Made by a program: the position numbers and the translations under genes. From JADJTT01 sp049306275 (GTDB lineage Bacteria > Bacteroidota > Bacteroidia > Chitinophagales > Saprospiraceae), in assembly GCA_049306275.1 (NCBI GenBank), contig JBAQQB010000198.1, positions 1-19,502 on the forward strand: a stretch of DNA of 19,502 nt. The letters are read 5' to 3'. Every line of letters begins with the position of its first letter. Within the stretch, counting starts at the first letter, position 1. Under the pieces are notes generated by a model, which saw nothing but the letters and a program-made list of their open reading frames with translations, did no database searches and was not told the DNA's origin. Shown piece after piece: positions 7,143-16,200 of this stretch.

Positions 7143-7174
7143 GTTGGGTGGTTGGGTGGTTAGGTGGTTAGGTT
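7143..7174. repeat. Four-copy octamer tandem repeat over the rimM stop codon
   Basis: Four 8-base units on the plus strand: GTTGGGTG twice, then GTTAGGTG and GTTAGGTT. They cover the last codons of rimM (LNLTT), its stop, and the whole spacer up to the next ATG. Being tandem and nearly perfect, the patch could change length by slippage and so alter the spacing or the RimM C-terminus. No inverted partner is seen nearby. Confidence 0.85.
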
Positions 7175-7687
7175 GAGGAGGCCTTCGGGCAGTTCCAGGG
7201 TGATGATCTTTTTATCCTGGTCGATGTGGGAGATGAAATGCGGGTGGAGGGGGATCAGCACTTCGCGATTTTGGAAGCGCACGACGGCCATTTCCTGCTG
7301 CGGGTATTCGTCTACTCGAATGATCTCGCCGAGGGGGCCGGTTTGTTTTTCGTGTGCGAAATAGCCTTCCAAAAACTCGTATTGTGGCGAGTAGGGCTTG
7401 TTTTCCCGGTCTTCGGCGGGGATCAGGTCTTTTTGTTGCAGGAAGACGGGACTGGCGGTGAATTTCTGGGCTTCTTCCCGCGAAGATACATCTTCCAGCT
7501 TGAGGATATCATCGCCGGCGCCGCGGATGTACTCGATAAAAAAGGGAAGCATGTGGCCGCCCTGCTCGATGAACAAGGCATGGCAGTGCAGAAAGTCTTC
7601 CAGGTATTCTTCCTCGATGAAGACCCGTAGTTCTCCTTCCACTCCGTGTGTTTTCTGGATGTAACCGATTTGCACGAAATCGCTCAT
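7160..7687 (-). CDS. rimM: Ribosome maturation factor RimM (16S rRNA processing)
   Basis: A cytosolic factor of 175 residues that binds ribosomal protein S19 and the 30S head during 16S rRNA maturation. The N-terminal RimM domain shows the family opening IGYIQKTHGVEGELRV (residues 7-22), and the second half is a PRC-barrel with LIPLHPHFISHID and the closing LELPEGLL. Length is typical. The start is 6 bases from the stop of the upstream lipoprotein gene, so the two are almost certainly co-transcribed. The last few residues are written by an octamer repeat. In many bacteria rimM sits with rpsP and trmD; here it is with mnmA and a lipoprotein instead. Confidence 0.92.
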   Translation of the reverse strand: MSDFVQIGYIQKTHGVEGELRVFIEEEYLEDFLHCHALFIEQGGHMLPFFIEYIRGAGDDILKLEDVSSREEAQKFTASPVFLQQKDLIPAEDRENKPYSPQYEFLEGYFAHEKQTGPLGEIIRVDEYPQQEMAVVRFQNREVLIPLHPHFISHIDQDKKIITLELPEGLLNLTT

Positions 7688-7693
7688 AATGAG

Positions 7694-8425
7694 TTAGTTG
7701 GTCTTCAGCAATGTTTGCGTTAGTTTAAATCCCTTTTGGGCTTTTTGTTCCCAGGGAATGTTCTCATCGAGGGTCAGGGTATCGTCGAGAATTTCCAGTT
7801 CCCGGTAGATGAGGCCGGTGTCGCGGGCATATTTTTCCAGGGCATATCGCCGTTCGAGCAGGTTTTCACTATCGGCCTGCCGGATAGTTGCCACATCGGA
7901 ATAGCCCATTTCCGGCGCAGCAGTGCTCAGCAGCCGGTAGTCCCAGTTTTTGAACATTTCCACCGGTTCTCCGGAGATGAAAACGACGGTCAAGGGGTCG
8001 AAATACTTGTTGCCGTTCCAGCCTTTGAAGGGCGTCAGGGGGAAGAGCAGCTTGACGAAAGTCAGGTCGTTTTCCAGCCTGAGCGCTTCGTTGCCGCGAA
8101 TGGTCGCCGCGACGACCTGTTTGATCTCCCAGGGCAGGGTATCCGAAGCCCTTTCAAAGCGCTCGATCCGGTACCAGGCGTGGCTTTGGAGGTCGAGGAA
8201 AGTATCCACCACTTCTTCTCTTACAAATATGGAATCGAAACGGATGGGTTCCGGCGCATTGGCATCGAAAATGGTGGAATCGACGCGGTATTCCCAAAAC
8301 TTGCCGATTTCGAGCGGATAATAGGGGGCGTCGTCATATTCCGGCAGCTGAAAAGGATCTTTCACCTCCTTGCAGCCGAAGGCCAGCGCCGCTAGCAAAA
8401 AAAGAAGCAAGGTCCTGTTCATCAT
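7694..8425 (-). CDS. Predicted lipoprotein of unknown function
   Basis: A protein of 243 residues. It opens with MMNRTLLLFLLAALAFGC, a type II signal peptide with lipobox LAFGC, so the mature protein should be lipid-anchored in the periplasm or outer membrane. The mature part starts with an acidic stretch and the segment YYPLEIGKFWEYRVDS, which I have seen as a recurring pattern in Bacteroidota lipoproteins of unknown role (recognition from memory). The rest looks beta-rich, with no catalytic motif. It lies between mnmA (5-base gap) and rimM (6-base gap), so it is in the same transcript. Either of the two adjacent ATGs (8425 or 8422) may be used. Confidence 0.85.
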   Translation of the reverse strand: MMNRTLLLFLLAALAFGCKEVKDPFQLPEYDDAPYYPLEIGKFWEYRVDSTIFDANAPEPIRFDSIFVREEVVDTFLDLQSHAWYRIERFERASDTLPWEIKQVVAATIRGNEALRLENDLTFVKLLFPLTPFKGWNGNKYFDPLTVVFISGEPVEMFKNWDYRLLSTAAPEMGYSDVATIRQADSENLLERRYALEKYARDTGLIYRELEILDDTLTLDENIPWEQKAQKGFKLTQTLLKTN

Positions 8426-8430
8426 CCGGA

Positions 8431-9540
8431 TTAGTTGGGGTCGTTTTGAAAACTGCCGTAGATGATCCCGCCGCCGACGATATCGTCGCCTTCGTAGAAC
8501 ACCGCCGACTGCCCCGGCGCCACGCCTTTGACGTTGGCGTGGAACTCCGCGTAGACCTGGTCGCCGCGGTTATACAGCGAAGCCAGGGCTCCGTTGTCGC
8601 GGTACCTGATCTTGGTCACCGTCTCCAAGCCGTCGGGGATGGAGGGATATTTCATGGAATTGACTTTCCCGACCATCATGCCGTTGCGCACGAGGTCGTC
8701 TTCGGGGCCGAGTACGACTTCATTGGATTCGGGCCGTATCTCGGTGACGAACATAGGTACACCGAAGGTGACACCCAGGCCTTTGCGCTGGCCGATGGTG
8801 TAGAAGGGATACCCCTGGTGAGAGCCCAGTATTTCTCCTTGGGCGTTGACGAAATGACCTCCGGCCACTTTTTCCTCCAGACCCTCTACCCTTCTGCGGA
8901 GGAAACCGCGGTAGTCGTTGTCGGGCACAAAGCAGATCTCGTATGATTCGGCCTTTTTGGAGAGGCTTTCGTATCCGAAATCGAGCGCCATTTTGCGCAC
9001 TTCGGTCTTGGTATAGCCGCCAAGGGGAAAGCGGCTTCGCTCCAGGCATTCCTGGGTCAGGCCCCAGAGCACGTAAGACTGGTCTTTTTGCGGATCGACG
9101 CCGCGGGTGATGTATTTACGGCCGTTCAGCTCGTTGATGATAGCGTAATGACCGGTGGCGATAAATTCGCAGTCGAGGGCGTCGGCTCTTTTCAGAAGGG
9201 CGCTCCATTTGATATGGGTATTGCAAAGGACGCAGGGATTGGGCGTGCGGCCCGCCAGGTATTCATCGACGAAGTTGTCGATGACGTAGTCGCCGAATTC
9301 CTCCCGGATATCGACGATAAAATGAGAAAAGCCCATATCGACGGCTACCTGCCGCGCATCGTTGATGGAATCGAGGCTGCAGCAGCCCGTTTCCTTCTTA
9401 GTGCCCCCCGAATTGGCATAGTCCCAGGTTTTCATGGTGATGCCCACCACTTCATAGCCCTCCTCGTGCAGCATCATGGCTGAAACCGTGCTGTCGATAC
9501 CGCCGCTCATGGCAACCAATACCCTTCCGTGTTTGCTCAT
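8431..9540 (-). CDS. mnmA: tRNA-specific 2-thiouridylase MnmA
   Basis: A cytosolic enzyme of 369 residues that makes 2-thiouridine at the wobble base (U34) of tRNAs for Lys, Glu and Gln, using ATP and relayed sulfur. The PP-loop SGGIDS is at 12-17. The catalytic Cys pair is C103 in NPCVLCN and C203 in YEICFV, and the GQRKGLGV segment of the central domain is present. An additional CC in TGCCSLDSINDA (53-54) follows a strand near the active site. The start MSKHGR at 9540 is preferred over an upstream in-frame ATG at 9573, because the promoter box 9563-9570 lies inside that extension. It is the first gene of a tight minus-strand run with a lipoprotein, rimM and a small protein, and is divergent from the RlpA-like gene. 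Confidence 0.95.
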   Translation of the reverse strand: MSKHGRVLVAMSGGIDSTVSAMMLHEEGYEVVGITMKTWDYANSGGTKKETGCCSLDSINDARQVAVDMGFSHFIVDIREEFGDYVIDNFVDEYLAGRTPNPCVLCNTHIKWSALLKRADALDCEFIATGHYAIINELNGRKYITRGVDPQKDQSYVLWGLTQECLERSRFPLGGYTKTEVRKMALDFGYESLSKKAESYEICFVPDNDYRGFLRRRVEGLEEKVAGGHFVNAQGEILGSHQGYPFYTIGQRKGLGVTFGVPMFVTEIRPESNEVVLGPEDDLVRNGMMVGKVNSMKYPSIPDGLETVTKIRYRDNGALASLYNRGDQVYAEFHANVKGVAPGQSAVFYEGDDIVGGGIIYGSFQNDPN

Positions 9541-9562
9541 CTCTAATAATTCAAATTTCACA

Positions 9563-9570
9563 CAAAAGTA
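9563..9570 (-). promoter_or_regulatory. Promoter -7 box (TACTTTTG) for the mnmA run
   Basis: On the minus strand this is TACTTTTG, an exact match to TAnnTTTG, 22 bases before the mnmA ATG at 9540. That leaves a leader of about 15-20 bases and supports the shorter start. I see no clear -33 box at the expected distance. Confidence 0.55.
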
Positions 9571-9640
9571 CAAAAAAGCGGCGGCGAAAGTTCACCGGCA
9601 GAGAAATGAAAGGAATGGTAGGACTTTTGTTTAAAATGCC

Positions 9641-9648
9641 TATTTTTG
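9641..9648 (+). promoter_or_regulatory. Promoter -7 box (TATTTTTG) for the RlpA-like gene
   Basis: TATTTTTG matches TAnnTTTG exactly and lies 78 bases before the ATG at 9727, giving a leader of about 70 bases. A TTTTG at 9625-9629 is present but too close to be a standard -33 element. Confidence 0.5.
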
Positions 9649-9726
9649 GATCAGGCGAACCAAACCAAGGGTTCTGCACGTTAACAAATTGACCTAAATA
9701 CCTCGTAATTGACTAAACCAGGTGCT

Positions 9727-10635
9727 ATGAAGAATGTACTTTCCCTTCTGATTACTATGCTGGCCTTTTCCTCCCTCCTCGAGGCGCAGGAATATGGCCT
9801 CGCATCCTTTTATTCCGACAAATTCCAGGGCCGTCCGACCGCCAGCGGTGAATTGTACGACAAGGACAAATTGACCGCATCCCACAAGACGCTCCCCTTC
9901 GACACCTACATCCGCGTCACCCGCCTCGACAACAAAAAATCGGTGGTGGTCAGGGTTAACGACCGGGGTCCTTACATCAGCGGGCGCGTGGTCGACGTAT
10001 CGCGAAAGGCTGCCGAGGCGCTCGATCTTTTCAAAGAAGGTACGGCCAGCGTCAAGGTGGAGGTGGTGAGCAAGCCTTCCGCCGTGGAGGAAGAGCCGGC
10101 ACAGCCCGTTGTAGACAACAAGCCCAAGGAGCCTACGCCGGCAGCCGCGGCTGCTGCACCCAAGGCAGAGGAAAAACCAGCTACTCCCAAGGCAAAAGAA
10201 ACCACACCAGCAGCAACCACAGCGCCCAAAACGGCAGAAAAGCCCAAAACGCCTGTCCCCTCGGTCACAACGCCGCCGTCTTCTGCCGGCACATCCAACA
10301 ACGGTCCGGTATTGCTGACCGACAAGAACTACCAATCTTACGACCTGTACAAGCTTGAGGTCACCAAACCGGAAAAGAAAGGCTTTGCGGTCCAGATCGC
10401 CTCTTTGGCCAGCTACGACAACGCCATGCGCCAAATCGCCGAATTGCAGGGCAAATTCCTCAAAGACGTGCTGCTCAGCGTGGAGAAAGGTCCGAACAAC
10501 ACGACCATGTACAAAGTGCTGCTCGGGCCCTTCCCCGACAGGGCTGCGGCAGAAGCCTACCAGAAAAACGTCAAGAAGCGTTTCAAGCTCAACGGCTTCA
10601 TAGTAGACCTCGCGACTATCAGCTACGGCAACTAG
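9727..10635 (+). CDS. RlpA-like protein with a double-psi beta-barrel and a SPOR domain
   Basis: An exported protein of 302 residues. A signal peptide (about 1-20, ending LLEAQ) precedes an RlpA-type double-psi beta-barrel (about 22-113) with GLASFYSDKFQGRPTASGE, ASHKTLPF and VNDRGPY. The Asp in NDRGPY (D79) corresponds to the catalytic Asp of RlpA lytic transglycosylases. A low-complexity Pro/Ala/Thr/Lys linker (about 117-195) leads to a SPOR domain (about 218-297), which in this family binds denuded septal peptidoglycan. A role in trimming glycan at division sites is therefore likely. The ATG at 9727 is chosen because it starts the signal peptide; a TTG at 9709 is in frame but adds nothing. 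The order (barrel first, SPOR last) is the usual RlpA plan. Lytic activity itself is not shown. Confidence 0.9.
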   Translation: MKNVLSLLITMLAFSSLLEAQEYGLASFYSDKFQGRPTASGELYDKDKLTASHKTLPFDTYIRVTRLDNKKSVVVRVNDRGPYISGRVVDVSRKAAEALDLFKEGTASVKVEVVSKPSAVEEEPAQPVVDNKPKEPTPAAAAAAPKAEEKPATPKAKETTPAATTAPKTAEKPKTPVPSVTTPPSSAGTSNNGPVLLTDKNYQSYDLYKLEVTKPEKKGFAVQIASLASYDNAMRQIAELQGKFLKDVLLSVEKGPNNTTMYKVLLGPFPDRAAAEAYQKNVKKRFKLNGFIVDLATISYGN

Positions 10636-10640
10636 GGTAT

Positions 10641-10681
10641 CACTTCATGGGGAGCGCTGCCATTGCGCTTCCCATGAAGTG
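10641..10681. terminator. Strong hairpin after the RlpA-like gene
   Basis: Arms 10641-10657 and 10665-10681 pair over 17 bases with one G-U pair, around a 7-base loop (TGCCATT). It begins 5 bases after the stop at 10635. The following bases on the plus strand are A-rich rather than T-rich, so it is not a classic intrinsic terminator for this gene; it may stop transcripts by structure alone or protect the 3' end. Confidence 0.7.
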
Positions 10682-10706
10682 AATGGAAAAAAAGATTGAA
10701 AACTAG

Positions 10707-10738
10707 TTGCAGGTTTGCCAGCGCTTACTATATATTTG
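10707..10738 (+). promoter_or_regulatory. Promoter of tRNA-Thr: TTG and TATATTTG boxes
   Basis: TATATTTG (10731-10738) matches TAnnTTTG exactly, and a TTG at 10707-10709 lies 21 bases upstream, within the usual Bacteroidota spacing for a -33 element. The tRNA starts 10 bases after the -7 box, so the primary transcript would have only a few extra 5' bases. This is the best complete promoter in the window. Confidence 0.75.
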
Positions 10739-10747
10739 CACCGCCTT

Positions 10748-10820
<73 letters not shown>

Positions 10821-10822
10821 CG

Positions 10823-10864
10823 AAAAAATAGCTCATCGGATATTTCGGTGGGCTATTTTTTTTT
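10823..10864 (+). terminator. Intrinsic terminator of the tRNA
   Basis: AAAAAATAGCTCA (10823-10835) pairs with TGGGCTATTTTTT (10849-10861), with one wobble pair, and the T run continues to 10864. It lies directly after the tRNA and only 24 bases before the start of the LamG protein gene, so any promoter of that gene has very little room. Confidence 0.85.
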
Positions 10865-10888
10865 AACTTCGGTAAATTATTTATCCCA

Positions 10889-13213
10889 ATGATCGACAAA
10901 TCCCTCCGAACAGCCCTTCTGTTCCTGCTGCTATTGACAGGAACCGGCCTCTCGCAGGCCCAGACATGCGACAACCGCTGTCTTTCATTCGACGGAACAG
11001 GCGACGCCATCAAACTGCCGAACAGCCCAATTACTACCCAAAATGCATTTACGGTGGAAGCCTGGGTGTTTTCCTCGGCTGGCGGCGTGCCTGCCGGCAC
11101 GTGCGAATTGAACCTGAAAACCTTGTTTTACCTCGGCAACTCAGGCTCCAACAAGCTCGAACTCGGCGAATGCGACGGTATTCTCCACATCTCCTGGTCG
11201 CCCTCCGGGCCGATGGAACCCATCGAAGTGGCGCCGCAAAACATTCGCGACGCCTGGCATCACATCGCACTGGTGCGCGAGAACGACACCTTGCGCGTAT
11301 TTCTGGATGGCGAAGAAGCGTTCTCCGCCATGTACACAACTGCTTCCAACTACACGGCCCTGCTGGTGGGCCATGGCGGCGACCCCGCCGTTTCCACCCC
11401 AGGCGAGGACTGGGAAGGAAGGATCGACGAAGTCAGGATATGGAGCGCCGCCAAAGACGCCCAGGACCTGGAACAGTACAAGCGCTGCGCGCTTTCCGGC
11501 GATCTGCCTGCCGATCTGCTGGTTTACTGGCCGATGGACCAGGGCGTTCCGGAAGGCGACAACACATCCATCACAGCATTGGAAGACGCCACCGGCAACG
11601 GGCATGAAGGCGAATTGAGCTCCCCTCCGGCGGAAAACTTCCTGCTCAGCGGCCCGGTGAGCAACTTTGTGTGCTCGGATACGCCAATTGGCATGGAATT
11701 CCTGATCAGCCAGGTCTATTCTCCCGGCATTCCGCTCGAAGGCCTATGCAGTGGCGCGCCGGCCAATTTCTGCGTCACGGAAGGAGGAATGCCCATTTCC
11801 GGTCAGGAAGGCTTTTCCATAGAATGGGAATATTCCAACGGCGCTGCCTGGCAGTCGTTGAGCAGCGACCCGGCCTTTTCCGGATTTTGCTTCATTGTTC
11901 CTCCCGGAAACTCCAACCTGTCAGCAGACTGCGCCACTGCGCCCGGATTGGAAGAAAAACAATTCCGGCCGGTGTTTACCGTCACCGAGGCATCGGGCGC
12001 CGTGTGCACCTGGACTTTACCAGCCCAAACGATCCAGCTTTGCTGCCCGGTCACGGAGGCGGACCTGCAGCTTTCGACCACACCGGCAGGAACGGGAGCC
12101 TTTTGCGAAGGCGATACGCTCACTCTGGAAGCAAGCCTCACCATTGATCCATTTGCTACTCCTCCGGGTGGTGAGATCGAAGTGCGCTGGACACTGAACG
12201 GCGACCCCCTACCCGACTTCGACAATATGCTGAGCTTCGCGCATGAAGTCGCCGCCGGCGCCGGGGATATCTGCCTTGAGGCAGTCATTTCCCACTGCTC
12301 CTGCCCGGCACTGACTGCCAACGCATGCGTAGAAGTGAGTCCACAACCCGTTTGCGGCCTGATCGAGAGCAGAACCGACACGCTTATCCTCGTTCCCGAC
12401 CAAACAGTTGCCGATCTGTATCATATTTGTCCGGGCGAGGATGCCGTGCTCGGCATGGCAGACCCAGCGGAGTTTGAGAACTGCCGTGCGCAATGGCAGT
12501 ACTTGTTCCCTTCAGAAGGCGTCTGGAAAGACCTGGGGAACACCAATGTGCTTCAACAGACCAATGTTCTTCCCTCCACCACGCCGGAATGGCCTGCCGG
12601 AGAAGAATGCATTAAATACCGGGTTACCTGCCTCCCGCTGGCTGATCCCTCCGGATGCGATACCTGCTACAGCAATGAGATCACCATTTGCCTCAACAAA
12701 GCGCCTGAGCCGGCCAGTATTTCCGGCACTACGCCAGTCTGCGAAGGAACCTTTGTCACCATCTCGGTCGACAACCCCGACCCGGCTGTTGTGTATCACT
12801 GGTTTTTAAACGGCATGGACCTCGGTTTTGAAGGCCCTGAATACGAGACCTCCGAGGCCGGATGTTATTGGGCAGTGGTTAGTGGCGGTTGTGCGGATCA
12901 GGCAGTGCCAACGCCCGAGTTTTGCCTTGAAGTTTGCGAGATCAGGCCGGTCATCAGCTGCCCGCTGTCTCCCAACCCATGCCCGGATGCCGGGGAGCCA
13001 ATCACCCTGAGCGGTTGCGACTCGGCGGATAATTGCGCCGGCATACTGGAATTTGTCTGGACAGATGGCGATGGAAACACGCTGGGAACCAACTGCCAGC
13101 TGACCCACACGCCAGAATCAGGCGGAACGGAATATTTCCTGACGGTGACGAATCCGAATACCAATTGCAGCGCCACGACCTCGCTGCTCATCACGCCCTG
13201 TATGGGGAATTAA
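10889..13213 (+). CDS. Secreted LamG-domain protein with Ig/PKD-like modules
   Basis: An exported Cys-rich protein of 774 residues. A signal peptide (MIDKSLRTALLFLLLLTG..., cut near SQAQ) is followed by a LamG/concanavalin-like domain (about 30-215). Its hallmarks are LSFDGTGDAIKLPN, FTVEAWVFSS, WHHIALVREN and GRIDEVRIWS. LamG domains bind carbohydrate or protein ligands or serve as adhesion modules. The remainder (about 260-770) is a string of Ig- or PKD-like units of 90-120 residues with paired Cys, for example TPVCEGTFVTISVDNPDP. The chain ends after one such unit (ITPCMGN) and I see no type IX sorting domain, which is unusual for this protein class. The giant exoprotein gene starts 22 bases downstream, so the two form an operon and may act together on the cell surface. 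Confidence 0.85.
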   Translation: MIDKSLRTALLFLLLLTGTGLSQAQTCDNRCLSFDGTGDAIKLPNSPITTQNAFTVEAWVFSSAGGVPAGTCELNLKTLFYLGNSGSNKLELGECDGILHISWSPSGPMEPIEVAPQNIRDAWHHIALVRENDTLRVFLDGEEAFSAMYTTASNYTALLVGHGGDPAVSTPGEDWEGRIDEVRIWSAAKDAQDLEQYKRCALSGDLPADLLVYWPMDQGVPEGDNTSITALEDATGNGHEGELSSPPAENFLLSGPVSNFVCSDTPIGMEFLISQVYSPGIPLEGLCSGAPANFCVTEGGMPISGQEGFSIEWEYSNGAAWQSLSSDPAFSGFCFIVPPGNSNLSADCATAPGLEEKQFRPVFTVTEASGAVCTWTLPAQTIQLCCPVTEADLQLSTTPAGTGAFCEGDTLTLEASLTIDPFATPPGGEIEVRWTLNGDPLPDFDNMLSFAHEVAAGAGDICLEAVISHCSCPALTANACVEVSPQPVCGLIESRTDTLILVPDQTVADLYHICPGEDAVLGMADPAEFENCRAQWQYLFPSEGVWKDLGNTNVLQQTNVLPSTTPEWPAGEECIKYRVTCLPLADPSGCDTCYSNEITICLNKAPEPASISGTTPVCEGTFVTISVDNPDPAVVYHWFLNGMDLGFEGPEYETSEAGCYWAVVSGGCADQAVPTPEFCLEVCEIRPVISCPLSPNPCPDAGEPITLSGCDSADNCAGILEFVWTDGDGNTLGTNCQLTHTPESGGTEYFLTVTNPNTNCSATTSLLITPCMGN

Positions 13214-13235
13214 ACCATACTCAAAAAGCCCGGCT

Positions 13236-16200
13236 ATGAGAAAATTATATACCACTTCCATACTTCTTCTCTTTTTACTTACCATCTCCTTTCAAACTTC
13301 CAAAGGTCAATGTCCTGCGACGGTGTCCACCTTCAGCGCGAACATGCCTGCGTCTGCCTCCGGCAGGGACTTTGTACTTTTCGATGCCATCCGGACCGCT
13401 GATGGCGGCCTTGCGGGGCTCGGTCTGAAAAAAGACGTTTCTGCCACCGCCTGGGAAGTTTATTTCGTGCGCATGGACAGCGACGGGCAGGTCGTTGGCA
13501 ATCCCAAGCAAATAGCTCCTGCCGCAGGACTGCCCATTGACTGGACGCCTTACGATTCCAAAGCAGCTTTTATCACCGAGGCCTTCAATGGGTCAGGTGG
13601 ACCGGTTGGATATTTCGTAGCAGTCAACCTGGGAAATGGAACCGATCTGGACATCTGGGCCGCCATGCTCAGCCCGCAGGGATGTGTCGCATGGGGCAAA
13701 CGCCTGGGCGCCACCGGCGATGGCAACCGTGATAAGGCAGTGGGCGTTTACCGCACGCCGGCCAATGAATACCTGGTTTTGGGCGCGCGCAATGCGGGGA
13801 TGTCGGGAACGATGATCCTGCATTCGTTTAACGCAGCGGGATCGGATTGTTCCACCTACCAATTCCCCGGAAGCTTTGTGCCCAGAAGTATGACGCGGCT
13901 TGCATCGGGCTTTGGAGGCGCTGCTTGGGCAGTATGCGGGATGGAGGAAGGCAGCAATCTGCCTTCAGTAGCTCTGCTGAATGCTTCCTATCAGGAGATC
14001 AATGGCTTTGGCGACGCGTTTACACCCAATCTAAACAGCCCCGGGCCGCATATCCCGGTCGACGTGGTACAGCGAGGAAGCAGTCTATATGTATTGGGAT
14101 ATTCGCCATCCAACAGTGGAAAAGGTTGGATGACCCGCCTTACATACATGCCTGCCGGGGTTTCTGACCTGACCTTCATCTATTCCATTCTGATCGACGT
14201 GCCCAACGACCCGGCTTACGGGGTGCAGCGGGATGTGCCCTGGGATATCGAGACTAAAAACGATACCATTGCCATTGCGGGCTGGACGCATTACAACGAC
14301 GCATCCAATCCTTACCGGCCCTGGGCGATGACCATGAATGAATCTGGCGTCCTGCTCAGCACCAAGCGCATGACGGAGCCAGGCTCGCCTTATGGCCTGC
14401 TGCACAAGATCGTCAACCTGCCCAACAGGGGGTTTTTCCTCGCCGGACAGAAATGGAGCCTGCCCGGAGCATCCGGCGGAGCTCAGGCATATGTGGCAGG
14501 ATGCGATAAAAACCTGGTAGTCGGCGATTGCATTTGCAACGAAGATCAGCCCATTTCCCTGCAATATATAGCTGGTGAAATCGACGCCAACTTCGATTTC
14601 GGCGCTGGATCGGCCCTGCCTTGCATGGCGGTGGAGACAGGGGGCGCCTGCGAAGACGATGAAGCCACGCAGCAGGTTTGTTTCACTCCAGACAATACAG
14701 GCTGTACGGTTGTCATTTACCTTGACGAATTCGACCCCTGCACCGGTGAAGCTACGCTTTCCGCTTATACCTCCGGGATGAGTCCGCCCATCGGCTTCCA
14801 GTGGTCGCTGTTCAATGGGCAAATGCCGACCAGCCAATCCATCAACGTGACGTTCCCTTCAAGCGGGACCTTCGAAGTGTCGGTGTCGGCTTCCGACGGA
14901 AATTGCAACGCTTCGATCACCCAAGATCTCATCGTGGAGTTTGACTCGGAATCGCCTCAAATCACTTGCCCCGGCAGCAAGATCGTCAACGGGGTAGCAA
15001 TACCTGGAGGAGGATGCTCCGCAGTTGTTTTCGGGCTGGACCCTCAGATTGAGGATGACTGCCCGCCTGTTGATTTGTCATACGTCCTTTCAGGGGCAAC
15101 AACAGGTACGGGCTTCGGCAATGCAAGCGGCATTACTTTCAACGAAGGAATTACCCTGGTGACATACACGGCAACCGACGATTTGGGGCTGAAGTCGGAC
15201 TGCTCATTCACCGTAGAAGTAGATTGCGACAACCTGAACGTGTTCAGCAAGGTATACGGAGATGAGAGCCCCAACCTGCCCACGAAAGTAAAAGCCTTCG
15301 GCGAGTACATGTTCGTTGCGGGCCGAACAGAAGTTGACGGAGATGTTTATGGCACTTTCTCCAAATTTGACCCTGCGACAGGCGAACTGGTTTGGGATTT
15401 TCAGCTCGCTTTCCCTTCCTCGATCGCCGACTTTGAGTACATACCCGCGAGCGAGAGCAATATCGGGATAGACGGCTTTATCTTGGTGGGCCGGACAGAA
15501 CCCGTATCATCCGGAGGATTGCCGGTTAACAACAAGTCGATCATTTTCCGGCTCAATGACCTGGGGGCGGCGGGCAATCTGGGCTCCCTGATGCGCGAAT
15601 ACCAGCTCGCAGGCCGGGAAGGTTTTACCCGTATCGTGAAGCACCCCGCCCCCCTCAACCCAGCATTCCCCTATTACGTGGCCGGGGTAAAAAACGTCCC
15701 CTCCTCTCCCACTCCTCCTTCCGAAAACGATGTGGTATTTCTGATGAATATCAATCAGGACGGGATGGAGAACTTTGTCGTGGAATACAACTATGCCGCC
15801 TCAGCCGACGATGAATTCTACCGGGGACTTTTCCCGCTCCAGGACGGTCATCTGGCGCTCAGCGGCAATGAAATGCCATCCGGTAGCGGTATGCTGCTCA
15901 AAGTTAACGGAGGCACGGGCGCCGTCATCAACAGCTACACCTTCACTCCCGCGATGACGATCCATGACGGTATCCAGTTGAGCAACGGGAACATCGTTCT
16001 GGCAGGCGTTTATGAGGGTTCCAAGGAGGCTATGGCCGCTACCCTGTTCTCGGATTTCACCCCTTTCCAGGCCATCCGTTTCCCCAACATCAGTGAATTC
16101 CGTGAAATTGGAAAGGACGCCATGGGCAGGATTTATGCCGCCGGAGAAATCAAGGAAACGGCGCCGCCAGCCGTTGCGGGAAGACAGGCTTTCCACCGGC

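Noticed and set aside
9694..10434. A Gly/Cys/Arg-rich open frame on the minus strand under the RlpA-like gene
   Set aside because: It is the mirror of the Ala/Pro/Lys linker codons. The plus strand shows a signal peptide, the RlpA barrel and a SPOR domain.
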